From the NCBI RefSeq assembly GCF_000183545.2, contig NZ_JH976535.1:1799837-1863836 (forward strand): 64,000 nucleotides of DNA. Direction: 5' to 3'. The position numbers and the translations under genes are program-made. Below, in pieces: positions 8,527-19,800 of the stretch; positions within the stretch are counted from its first letter, which is position 1, and each line of letters opens with the position of its first letter. The notes beneath the pieces were generated by a model that did not search any database, had not been told where the DNA came from, and worked only from the letters and a program-made list of their open reading frames with translations. The stretch comes from Thermaerobacter subterraneus DSM 13965 (GTDB lineage Bacteria; Bacillota; Sulfobacillia; Thermaerobacterales; Thermaerobacteraceae).

Positions 8527-9141
8527 TCAGTTGCGGAGCGTGACCAGGCGCGACACCGGGTGCGGCACGATCCGCAGAACACCCTGGTGCGGCCCCGTGG
8601 GCGGCGCCGGGGTCAGGGTGAACTCTACGGCCACCACTTCGGCGCACGGCGGCAGGCCGTTTCCATTGCATCCGGACGCAGGTGCCGCTCCCTGGGCAGT
8701 GTGATACTGAAATTGCACGGTGGCAATCCGCACCTGGGAAACCAGCACCCGGGCGCCTGGGAGGTCCGATCCCTGGCAATCCGGCGGCGCCGGTGCCGCC
8801 AGCGGGACGACGACCAGCCTCCCGGCCCCGTCCACCTGAACCCGGCCCCGCCACGTGCGGGTGGTTTCCCGAACCCCGCACAGGACCAGCGAACTTCCGT
8901 TGCCTCCGCCAATGGCAGCCTGTCCCGCCCCACCGGCCTGGCGTATCAGGCGGGCCAGGGTGTCGGCTCCCAGATGGGAAGCCGCCACGTAATCCGAGGC
9001 GGCGCTGGTACGGGTTTCCACTGTAGCCGCCCAGATGAGCAAGGCGACGACGCCGGTGGCGATCACACCGGCGATGGCGATGGCGACAGCCACTTCGACC
9101 ATGAGAAAACCGCGCTCGAGACGCCGTCTCGGTTCGCCCAC
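8527..9141 (-). CDS. Type IV minor pilin, PilW-like
   Basis: A 204-residue prepilin. The leader ends RLERG and is cut before FLMVEVAVAIAIAGVIAT, with the required glutamate at mature position 5. The hydrophobic helix is followed by ASDYVAASHLGADTLARLIRQAGG, the arginine-rich turn typical of PilW/ComGF-like proteins, and a beta-rich C-terminal domain with three cysteines. It should be processed by the PilD of this operon. The GTG start at 9141 has only a weak GGGGCGATG site. It lies between the PilV-like and PilX-like genes, the usual minor-pilin block. The subclass name is by analogy. Confidence 0.78.
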   Translation of the reverse strand: MGEPRRRLERGFLMVEVAVAIAIAGVIATGVVALLIWAATVETRTSAASDYVAASHLGADTLARLIRQAGGAGQAAIGGGNGSSLVLCGVRETTRTWRGRVQVDGAGRLVVVPLAAPAPPDCQGSDLPGARVLVSQVRIATVQFQYHTAQGAAPASGCNGNGLPPCAEVVAVEFTLTPAPPTGPHQGVLRIVPHPVSRLVTLRN

Positions 9142-9218
9142 GGCTCATCGCCCCTACCACGCCACGGTTGGTGGCGGTTCCGTCGTCCAGACTCCGGGAC
9201 CGGCTTGGAGCTCGGACC

Positions 9219-9674
9219 TCAATGCAGAGTGACGGAGGCCGACGTGGTCAGTTCGTAGATCGCCGCACTTGCAATGCCGTGCTTGCTCGACGGGAAAACG
9301 GTAACCGAGATGGCCCGCCACGTGCTGTTGGGGTCGGCCGACCCTTCACCGCCACCGCCCGGCATTGCCACGAGGCGGTAACTGAGGTTGGGCCATCCTA
9401 CGGCGTCACAATTCCCGTCCACCGGCTGGTCTGGAATCGGGGTGAGCCCGCCGCGTACCCGTTCCACCACGTAGGAGGCGCAGGTTACCGCTCCTTGGAG
9501 CAGGTCGGACCGGACCGACCCCTGGCGAAATCCCGCCATCGCCGCCAAAAAGGCCGTGGCGACAACCGTGAGGAGAAGCAGGGCGACCAGGACCTCGATC
9601 AAGGCCATGCCCCGCTGGGAAGCCTGAAATCCGGGGGGCGGACTCGTGTGCCAGCCGCGCCATCGACGAAACAC
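9219..9674 (-). CDS. Type IV minor pilin, PilV-like
   Basis: A 151-residue prepilin. The basic leader FQASQRG is cut before MALIEVLVALLLLTVVAT; the mature residue 1 is Met and glutamate is at position 5, the usual PilV/PulI form. After the helix come RQGSVRSDLLQGAVTCASYV, where a helper cysteine lies, and a small beta domain with a second cysteine (DGNCDAV). The GTG start at 9674 has AAAGGGGG eight bases upstream. It follows the major pilin gene by 56 bases in the same direction. The long leader of about 22 residues suggests the true start may be slightly later, but no better candidate with a site is visible. Confidence 0.8.
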   Translation of the reverse strand: MFRRWRGWHTSPPPGFQASQRGMALIEVLVALLLLTVVATAFLAAMAGFRQGSVRSDLLQGAVTCASYVVERVRGGLTPIPDQPVDGNCDAVGWPNLSYRLVAMPGGGGEGSADPNSTWRAISVTVFPSSKHGIASAAIYELTTSASVTLH

Positions 9675-9730
9675 GGGTACCGCCCCCTTTCTGCCCTACC
9701 GATCACCGTGCTGCGATGGGTGCTGGTGAA

Positions 9731-10186
9731 TCATGAAGGGGGATTACAGGCGTCACCGCGATTCGTCGACACTTGCCCGTCCTGATCCAGCGTCCAACAG
9801 AGCGTCTCGCCACCGCTATTCAGATCTGTAGGCTGTGCGACAACGGTGATCTGCGTTCCGCCCCCTCGGGCCGTAAAGTCCCAGTTGGGCGGTGTGGGCT
9901 GGTCGATGCCGCTCGGCCACGTCCCGGATGGCTGAGGGAACTCGCCGTTTTGTAGGAAGTAACTCCATAACTCCGCCCTGACCATGCTCCACGCCTGTTG
10001 AGCCTCGGCTTCCCGGGCTCGAGCGACCATCCGCAGGTACGTGGGCACCGCTATGGCCACGAGGATGGCCAGAACCGCCAACACCACACCCAGCTCGATC
10101 AACGTGAAGCCCCGCTGTCGCCGAGTCCGGCACTCCTGCCGGCTACCGGCATCCCGGCCTGCACCCGGCCGGCTCATCCCCTTCAT
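9731..10186 (-). CDS. pilA: Major type IV pilin
   Basis: A 151-residue prepilin with the classical N-terminus. The basic leader ends RTRRQRG and is cut before FTLIELGVVLAVLAILVAI, with glutamate at mature position 5 and a proline kink further on (AVPTYLRMVARAREAEAQQ). The C-terminal globular part is small, about 90 residues, and ends with two cysteines (ETLCWTL and GDACNPPS) that probably form the D-region disulfide. The start ATG at 10186 has GGGAGGAGC in front. First of four prepilin genes after pilC and the best preserved, so taken as the major subunit. That choice is inferred from position and sequence, not proven. Confidence 0.87.
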   Translation of the reverse strand: MKGMSRPGAGRDAGSRQECRTRRQRGFTLIELGVVLAVLAILVAIAVPTYLRMVARAREAEAQQAWSMVRAELWSYFLQNGEFPQPSGTWPSGIDQPTPPNWDFTARGGGTQITVVAQPTDLNSGGETLCWTLDQDGQVSTNRGDACNPPS

Positions 10187-10363
10187 GCTCCTCCCTCCCC
10201 CAACGGTCTCCCCCGGGCCCGTCGCCCCGGCCGTACGGGCGGGTATCTGCACCCACTGGACCCGCCGCCCGGCAGAACGGGCCGATGTGCGGAACGGGGA
10301 TTCGCCGCGACGAATCGGGTTCCTTCCGTCCTGAAGGCGGAGGGACCCCATAACGAAAACTTT

Positions 10364-11590
10364 TTACCAGCCCACTTGCGTAACGCTCGACATAAGCGTG
10401 AACATTGGCAGGAAGACGGACAGGGCAATGAACCCCACCACGCCCCCCATGAGGACCACCAGCACCGGTTCCAGCAGCGACGTAAGGGCGGCCAGTCGGT
10501 TGTCGGTCTCCTCCTCGGCCAGCGCGGCGGCCCGGTCCAGCAACTCGTCCAAAGCGCCGCTCCGCTCGCCGATGGCCACCAGGTCGACCACCAGGGCCGG
10601 GAAGATTCCGGACACCCGGAGGGCGGCCGACAGGCTGGCACCCCGTTCCACCCCCTTTCGCGTTTCCTCCAGGGCGACGCGAAAAACCTGGTTCCCGGCC
10701 AGCCGGCCCGCCGCGTCAAGTGCCTCGAGCAGCGGAAAGCCGCTGCGTACCATGGAGGCCAACCCGCGGGTCACGCGGGCCACCACCAGCGCCCTGGCCA
10801 CCGGCCCGACCACGGGCGCCCGCAGGATCCAGCCGTCGACCCGCGCCCGGCCGGCGGGACTGCGGGCCCACAGCCAGGCCGCGGCGACCAGGGCCCCCAG
10901 AACCAGTACGGCGAGATATGCCGCGGCGGGCCGGTTCATCACCGTGACCCAAAAGCGGGTGGGCCACGGCAAGGGCACGTTGAACTGCTGGAAGATGCCC
11001 ACGAAGGTAGGAACGATGAACGTCACCATCACGGCCACCACCGCCGCGGCCACCAGCAGCACGAACGCCGGGTAGGCCAGGGCCGAGCGGACCTTGCCCT
11101 CGACCTTCAGGCGACGATCCTCGTCGGCCGCCAGCCGGGCCAGGACCTCGTCCAGGCGCCCGGACAGCTCCGCCGCCCGCACCATGGCAACGTGGACGTC
11201 GTCGAAGGCCCCGCGGGCATGGGCCATGGCCTCGTGGAGCAACCGCCCGGACTGAACGTCCCGCAGGATCCCGGCCGCCACCTGCCGCAGCCGTCCCCGG
11301 CCCTGTTCGACCAGCGACTCCATGCACGCGCTCAGAGGAAGACCGGCCCGGATCATGGTCGCCAGCTGGCGGAAGAACACGGCCCGGTCGCGGGTGGCCA
11401 GGCCCGTGCGGTTCAGCCCCAGCAGATCCCGCACGTCGGCATCCCGCCAGCGGCTCTCGCGGCGGATGACCAGCGGGATGTATCCCGAGGCGTGGAGCAG
11501 GCCAAGCACCTGGGACACCGAGTCGGCCTCGATGCGGCCCTGAACCTTGCGGCCGCTGGCGCCATGGCGCGCCACGTAGTAAAAGCCCAT
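10364..11590 (-). CDS. pilC: Type IV pilus inner-membrane platform protein PilC
   Basis: A polytopic membrane protein that couples the PilB/PilT motors to pilin assembly. Two T2SSF repeats are visible: FFRQLATMIRAGLPLSACMESLVEQ in the first half and ALVVARVTRGLASMVRSGFPLLEAL in the second. Each is followed by GAFDDVHVAMVRAAELSGRLDEVL or the equivalent FPALVVDLVAIGERSGALDELL. Three transmembrane segments are present (about 165-190, 215-235 and at the C-terminus before LPMFTLMSSV). At 408 residues it matches PilC length. The start ATG at 11590 has AAAGGAGG eleven bases upstream. A frame open to 11698 adds no conserved sequence. Confidence 0.95.
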   Translation of the reverse strand: MGFYYVARHGASGRKVQGRIEADSVSQVLGLLHASGYIPLVIRRESRWRDADVRDLLGLNRTGLATRDRAVFFRQLATMIRAGLPLSACMESLVEQGRGRLRQVAAGILRDVQSGRLLHEAMAHARGAFDDVHVAMVRAAELSGRLDEVLARLAADEDRRLKVEGKVRSALAYPAFVLLVAAAVVAVMVTFIVPTFVGIFQQFNVPLPWPTRFWVTVMNRPAAAYLAVLVLGALVAAAWLWARSPAGRARVDGWILRAPVVGPVARALVVARVTRGLASMVRSGFPLLEALDAAGRLAGNQVFRVALEETRKGVERGASLSAALRVSGIFPALVVDLVAIGERSGALDELLDRAAALAEEETDNRLAALTSLLEPVLVVLMGGVVGFIALSVFLPMFTLMSSVTQVGW

Positions 11591-11820
11591 AGCCGACCAG
11601 TCCTCCTTTCGATCCCAGGCGGTTCGCCCCCCGCTGGCGGGCGGGGCGGCCAGCCCCAATACAGCCATCCTGGAGGAGCCCCGGAGCAGCCGCCCCACGG
11701 GCGGCCCCGCGCAGCCCGTCCACGGGGCTGCGCCTGCCGATGGCCGCTGAAATCCGAGGCGGCATCTCCGTGAGGGAGATTCCCCCTTACGCCACCGGCG
11801 GCAGCCGATTCACGGCACCG

Positions 11821-14130
<2,310 letters not shown>

Positions 14131-14327
14131 GGTCCTCCCCCCACTCCCCACCGTCAAAGGCCTACCCCGTGCCGGGGCCGCCTCGGGCCTGCCGGTCCCT
14201 GTTCGTCTCGAGCCGGTCGTCCCGTCCGGGCCCGGGCCGCGCCCCCCTCGCAACCCGGGGTGCCTCACATCATCGCTTGGCACTGCTGCCTGCGGGGCGG
14301 GTCTTCAACCCGTGACCATGGCGGCGC

Positions 14328-15251
14328 CTACCCGGTCCCAAGCCCCAGGTACGCCTGCCACAGCCCCTCCCCAAAGAACCAGCCCACCAGCCCCCCGGCC
14401 GCCAGGAAGGGGCCGAAAGGGATCACGTCCCGGCGGCCCCGGCACCCGGTGAGCAGGAGAACGCCCGCCACCAGTCCGCCCAGGATCGCCGCGGTGAACA
14501 GGGCCACCGGCAGGGCCCGCGGCCCCAGGTAGAACCCGAGCCAGGCGGCCAGCTTGACGTCGCCGAAGCCCAGGCCGCCGCGGGAACCCCACCGCAAAAT
14601 TTGGAAGATGAGTCCGCCGACGGCCGCCGCTCCGAGGGCGCGGGCCCAGGGCGCCCATCCCGGTGCCACGGCCGGCGGGCGGATGAAAGGCGCCGAGGGC
14701 GTGGCCGCGGAGGCAGGAGCCGGTTCGTCCGCACTCGGGACGGCAAAGGCTCCAGGACCAGGCCCCTCAAGGGAGGCCGGCGCCACCGGCGCGGCCAGCC
14801 ACCCCGCCCACGGCCCGGGCACCACCAGGGCCAGGACCACCAGGGCCGCCCAGCCCAGCCCCGCCAGCAAGGCCACGTTGGGGATCAGCTGGCAGCGCAA
14901 GTCGACCCCGGTGACGGCGACCAGCACCGCGACAAACCCAAGGCCCAGCAACAGTTGCGCCGGGGTCCCGGCCGCTGCGGCGACGGCAGCGAAGAGCAAT
15001 CCCGTGACCGACTCCACCAGGGGCGCCTGCCAGCCGATGGCGCCGCCGCAGGTCCGGCACCGGCCCCGCAGCACGATCCAGCTGGCCACCGGCACCATCT
15101 CCAGGGGGCGGAGGCGCCGGCCGCAGTGCTCGCAGCGGGAAGGCGGAAAGGTGACCGGTTCTTCCCGCGGCCACCGGTCGATGAAGGTGTTGAGGAAGCT
15201 GCCCACCGCCAGGCCGACGACCCCGGCCAGGACCGTGACGGCCGGCCCCAC
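14328..15251 (-). CDS. pilD: Prepilin peptidase / N-methyltransferase PilD
   Basis: An integral-membrane aspartic protease that cuts and methylates the prepilins of this operon. The zinc-binding domain CEHCG...CRTCGGAIGW is intact. The two catalytic aspartates are in VTGVDLRCQLIPN (about residue 115) and GFGDVKLAAWLG (about 230), the GxGD motif. Around eight hydrophobic segments are visible. A 40-residue Pro/Ala-rich insertion (from ASLEGPGPG to PSAPF) separates the two halves. A GTG start at 15251 is chosen because GGGGAGGG lies six bases upstream and the first helix, with the GSFLNTFIDRWP motif, then begins at once. A GTG at 15320 lacks a ribosome site. It lies between pilT and pilB. Confidence 0.93.
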   Translation of the reverse strand: MGPAVTVLAGVVGLAVGSFLNTFIDRWPREEPVTFPPSRCEHCGRRLRPLEMVPVASWIVLRGRCRTCGGAIGWQAPLVESVTGLLFAAVAAAAGTPAQLLLGLGFVAVLVAVTGVDLRCQLIPNVALLAGLGWAALVVLALVVPGPWAGWLAAPVAPASLEGPGPGAFAVPSADEPAPASAATPSAPFIRPPAVAPGWAPWARALGAAAVGGLIFQILRWGSRGGLGFGDVKLAAWLGFYLGPRALPVALFTAAILGGLVAGVLLLTGCRGRRDVIPFGPFLAAGGLVGWFFGEGLWQAYLGLGTG

Positions 15252-15364
15252 CGCTTGCCCTCCCCCTCTAGCCCACCTGCGTCCCGGATTGGCGCCCCTG
15301 GCACCCGTCCCCCGGGCCACGGCCTGGCCCGCGCCGCCGCGGCCCGACGGCGGCGTGGGGAGGC

Positions 15365-16399
15365 CTACCGCACCCCCACCCGCAGCAGCGCCTCCCGGGT
15401 CACCAGCCCCCGGGAGAGCAACTGGCCCGCACTCTCCCGCAGGGTGACCATGCCGTACTGGCGGGAGGTCTCCATCACCGCCACCAGCTGGGCCGTCTTG
15501 CCCTCCCGGATCAGGTTCCGCACCGCCGCGGTCCCCACCAGCAACTCCGCCACGACCAACCGGCCCCGCCCGTCGGCGGCCGGGACCAGCCGCTGGGCGA
15601 TCACCCCTTCCAGCACCCCGGCCAGCTGGACCCGCACCTGGTTCTGCTGCTCCGCGGGGAAGACGTCGATGATCCGGTCGACGGCCTGGGGGGCGTTGGG
15701 GGTGTGCAGCGTGGCCAGCACCAGGTGCCCCGTCTCCGCGGCCGTCAGGGCGGTGGCGATGGTCTCCAGGTCCCGCATCTCCCCGACCATGATGACGTCG
15801 GGGTCTTCCCGCAGCGCCGCCCGCAGCCCGGTGGCGAAGGTGGGCACGTCGAGCCCCACCTCCCGCTGGTTGACCAGGCTCAGGCGGTGGCGGTGCAGGT
15901 ACTCGATGGGGTCTTCCAGCGTCACGATGTGGACCCGGCGGGTGCGGTTGATCCGGTCGACCATGGCCGCCAGGGTGGTCGACTTCCCGCTGCCCGTGGG
16001 CCCGGTGACCAGCACCAGCCCCTGGGACAGCTCGCAGAGGCCGGCCACGGCCGGCGGAAGGCCGAGTTCGTCCAGATCGGGGACGGTCATGGGGATTAAG
16101 CGGAAGGCCGCGGCCAGGCTCCCCCGCTGCCGGTAGACGTTGGCCCGAAACCGGCCCACGCCGGGCAGGCTGTAGGCGAAGTCGACCTGGCCGTCCCGCT
16201 CCAGCCGCTGCCGCAGCCCCTCATCCAGGATGGGACGAACCAGCGCCTCGATCTCCTCCGGGCGCAGCCGCGGCCCCTGCAGGTCCGTCAGCTCCCCGTT
16301 GACCCGCACGACGGGGGGCGATTCCACCGTCAGGTGAAGGTCCGAGGCGCCGTACTCGGCGGCGGTGCGGAGCCACAGGGCCAGCTCGGGTGCGTCCAC
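15365..16399 (-). CDS. pilT: Type IV pilus retraction ATPase PilT
   Basis: A hexameric motor for pilus retraction and twitching. The N-terminal PAS-like part begins ELALWLRTAAEYGASDLHLTV. The core has Walker A GPTGSGKSTTLAAMV near residue 135, Asp box TLEDPIEYLH, Walker B EDPDVIMVGEMRDLET, the His box LATLHTPNAPQAVDRIIDVFP, and the AIRNLIRE-like motif as AAVRNLIREGKTAQL, which marks retraction ATPases. At 344 residues it is standard length. The GTG start at 16399 has GGAGGT seven bases upstream. A longer frame to 16714 is open only because of base composition. First gene of the pilus operon. It makes retraction likely and separates the set from simple type II or Com pseudopili. Confidence 0.95.
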   Translation of the reverse strand: MDAPELALWLRTAAEYGASDLHLTVESPPVVRVNGELTDLQGPRLRPEEIEALVRPILDEGLRQRLERDGQVDFAYSLPGVGRFRANVYRQRGSLAAAFRLIPMTVPDLDELGLPPAVAGLCELSQGLVLVTGPTGSGKSTTLAAMVDRINRTRRVHIVTLEDPIEYLHRHRLSLVNQREVGLDVPTFATGLRAALREDPDVIMVGEMRDLETIATALTAAETGHLVLATLHTPNAPQAVDRIIDVFPAEQQNQVRVQLAGVLEGVIAQRLVPAADGRGRLVVAELLVGTAAVRNLIREGKTAQLVAVMETSRQYGMVTLRESAGQLLSRGLVTREALLRVGVR

Positions 16400-16683
16400 G
16401 TCTTCTACCTCCAGGTGCGAGCGGGTGGGGTCCGGGTCGAACCGGCGCCCTACCGGCCATCCGCCGTGACGTTCTACCGTGATGTAAGCAGCAGATGAAA
16501 GACGCTGGCGCCAAATATTCGGCGGCCGGCAGGGGGATTCCTGTCGAAACCAAGATGTAGCCAGCGAGATGGCCGGTGTTGGGACGATCGCGAATGGCAT
16601 CGCGCCAGCTCTTGGAGACCCCCCTTCCATGGCGATCGCCGGGTGGCTGGCGACCTTGGCCAGACTGGGCCAACCTAAACGGG
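16400..16683. other. Upstream region of the pilus operon
   Basis: About 280 bases ahead of pilT with no coding signal on either strand. It should contain the pilus operon promoter and leader, but no pair of boxes with acceptable spacing stands out. I looked for a c-di-GMP riboswitch, common before pilus genes, and did not find its conserved core. Confidence 0.4.
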
Positions 16684-16714
16684 TTGCGGGCGAGGGGTTA
16701 GCCCTCGCCCGCAA
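16684..16714 (-). terminator. Hairpin terminator after the large SLH gene
   Basis: A perfect 13-bp stem, TTGCGGGCGAGGG (16684-16696) with CCCTCGCCCGCAA (16702-16714), and a five-base loop. It lies 92 bases beyond the SLH stop in its direction of transcription. The following bases on that strand are CCCGTTTAGG, so the T-tract is weak. Confidence 0.6.
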
Positions 16715-16753
16715 TGCATGACCTCGGCCCGCCTCTCATCGTTGGCCTGTTAA

Positions 16754-16775
16754 CTTGTTCACCTCTTGTTCACCT
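16754..16775. repeat. Tandem 11-bp repeat
   Basis: CTTGTTCACCT occurs twice without a gap (16754-16764 and 16765-16775), in the 3' flank of the SLH gene. On the minus strand it reads AGGTGAACAAG twice. Exact tandem units of this size could be a binding site or a slippage scar. Nothing else supports either. Confidence 0.6.
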
Positions 16776-16805
16776 CACCCTTGCGATGCGACGGCCCTCG
16801 CGCCG

Positions 16806-19800
16806 TCATTGTTGATCTTCACGAAGCCACGCCTCGAGGAAGCGGACGACGATGGAGGCTGTTTCGGCGCGGGTCGCGGTGCGATCCAGCACCAGCTCGT
16901 CACGCCGCACGCCCCGAACGACCCCCGCCTTTACGGCCGTGGCCACTGCCTCGCGGGCCCACATCGGCACCGCAGAGCCGTCCTTGAACCGCGACAGGAT
17001 CTCGGCAACTTCCGCCTCACTCAAGCTGAATCCGTGGGTCTTCAGGGCTCGCCCGATCATCACCGCGAGCTCGAGGCGGCTCATCTGGCGATTCGGTTCG
17101 AACTGGGACGCGGAGACGCCACGCACGATGCCCGCCTTGTACGCCGCGCCCGCGACCCCTTCCCAAGCAGGGCTGAGGTCCTTGAACCGCTGCGCAGCCT
17201 GGGCGTCTGGCTCAAGACCCAGAGCCCTTGTCAACATGGCGACGAATTGGATCCGGTTCACGGCTCGGTCGGGCCCGAAGGTGGACGCGTCAAACCCGTT
17301 GATGATGCCATGGGCATACGCTGCTTCGATGTTCCGACGGGCCCAGTGCCCCTTGACGTCGGTAAAGGACGACTGTCGAGCCGCAACCACGTAGCGGCTG
17401 AAATGCCTGAGCGCAGCGGTCAAGCCCTGTTCACCCGACGGCCACGAGGGCACCGGAACCAGCGAACCATCGTCCTTCTGATACCAGAGCCCAACGACGA
17501 CGGGGTCGCCCGTCCAGGTAATCGGAACGGTGATCGTCACCGGTTCGGGCAGCTTGCTGACCGCTACCGGTTCACTGTCGGGTACCGCCACTTCAAGTTT
17601 AATCTCGTACAGACCGCCGGCTGCGGCAAATCCCGCAGGCAGACGGGCCGGTTCGGTCTCCTTCACCGTAAACCGGATCTGGGCATTGGCATTGCCGGCT
17701 ATAGCGGCGAGGTACGGATTCAGCTCGGCCAGCTGGCCGCGGTCCAGATTGGCCACAGGCAGGTTGACCTCAACCGCACCGTAGTCGAACCGGACGGCCT
17801 CCTTGCCGGAAGAAGCCAACAATTCGACTACGTTCGAGGGGATCACCACCGGCTGGTCCGCCGGGATCTCGAAGGAAACTTCGGTCCCCGGGGTGTCAAT
17901 CACCTCGGCGACACGATCCGGCTCGAGCAGCGTAACCTCGTCCGAACCCGTTCCGGGCGCCGGTGCCGGGGCCGGGGCCGGGGCCGGCGACGGTTGGGGA
18001 CCAGGTCCCGGTTGGGGCGTAGGACTCGGTTCAGGTTCCGGTTCAGGCTCGGTGTCGGTCACCGCCCGCGTGAGGTTGCCCAAGTCCACGTCGTCGCCCC
18101 AGCCAACGGAGAATACCTCACCGAGGGGCGTTTCATCCTCCAACTGGAGGTAGAAGGAGCCCGGCATGGTGTAGAGGGTGAACTGCCCTTCCTCATCCGT
18201 ATATGTCGTCTGGGTCCGCACCCATGGTTCATCAATGTCGGGCCATATTTCGACTCCAGCGCCTTGCACCGGCGCCCCATCCTCTTGCACGACACGCCCT
18301 GTGACCCGGGCCGGCTCCCTTAGCTCCAGATCGAAGCCCTCAACAGGATCCATCAGGTCAAGGTAATCAAAGTAGGTGTAGGAGATGTAGTCCCCATCAT
18401 CCAGCAGCTTGTAGGGATCGGTGAACACCATGTAGCGGCCACGCGGAAGCCCATTGAGTCGCCATTCACCCACGTCTCCTGGGTACCATACCGGCGCTTG
18501 CCAATACGGCTCATCCAAGGTATCTACGATCCAATCACACGGCGTTTCCTGACCGCCGTCGCCCTCCAAGCCCCGCACGAACTCCATGCGGACCCAGTCA
18601 GCCATCCACACGTTAGATACAGGGGGATCCGACCAGGGTTGTGCCCCGGTCACCTGACCGCTAGTCGTTAGACATTGGTCATCCCATGGGTATAGCTCCG
18701 GCAAGGTAACGGTTCCGTCCACATCCAGCTGGCCGCCAATCGATTGTATCCATCCTTGATCATCCCGGTAGTATAAGAACTCAACGTCGTACCTTCCTTC
18801 CGGAAGGAGGACAGAATAGAGGGCGGGTTCTGTGGCGTAGTCCACTGCGAACCACCATCGACGAATCAAGCCATCAGCACTTTCATCAAGAGGGGTAAAG
18901 AGGATACTGCCGGAATATTCCGCGAAACCAAGGCCAATCTCACCCTGCACACCGTCTTTGCCTTCAGGAATGTTCTCATCCACTACAACTTCCACTTGTT
19001 CGTCTTCATCGATCCAGAGTTCTTGTTCGAACCCAAGGCCATTGGCCCAGTCTCCGTCTTGATCCACGCTTATCCAGTAACGTCCTTGCGGCAGATCGTT
19101 GAAAATGGCGCGCCCATGGTCACCAGTCGTCGCCTCCTCCGCCACGATCCACCGCTCTTCGTCAGGGAGCCAATATTCCACCAAGACCCCGGCGCCGCCG
19201 ACCGGCTTCCCGAGACCGTCCTTTACATCAACGGTCAGGCTGCGATCCCCAGGCGGCAGAGGCTGCCGTCCTTCTTCGCCAGTGAGATCGACCTCTCCCA
19301 AGTCTACGACTTGGCCGGCCTGATCCCCTGTGACCGTGAGCGACTGGCACCCTGCGGCCTGAATGCAAATTTCGAGGTTTCCTTGCGGCACAGTCATCTC
19401 AAAGGCGCCGTTATCGTCAGTCTGTGCATAAGAAACCCCGATCCCAAAGCGATCGAACCTTTCCAGGACATATATCTGTCGCTCCACAGCCGGTTGACCG
19501 GCGATCATCGCGACACCCTTGACGGTGGCCGGCTGGGGAACCTCAAGGCTCACCTCGTTCTGCCCTTCCGCCAGATTCACTCCATCCGTCAGGACGTCGC
19601 TCCACCAAGGGCTCTCAGAGTCCTGGGTTCGAACTATCGCGGCGTACATGCCCGGAGCCAGGCCGTTGAGCACGACACGATGACTGGATGGGTCGACCGA
19701 ACCGGACCATGTTCCAGCATCTAAGATCCCGTCGTCTCCCGATGCTGCAAGGTTATGGCATGGCGATGCGGATGAGGTATTGACGGGCCATAACTCGACC

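Noticed and set aside
16400-16683. c-di-GMP riboswitch before pilT
   Set aside because: Looked for because such switches often precede pilus genes and PilB has a MshEN domain, but the conserved GEMM core is not present on the minus strand.
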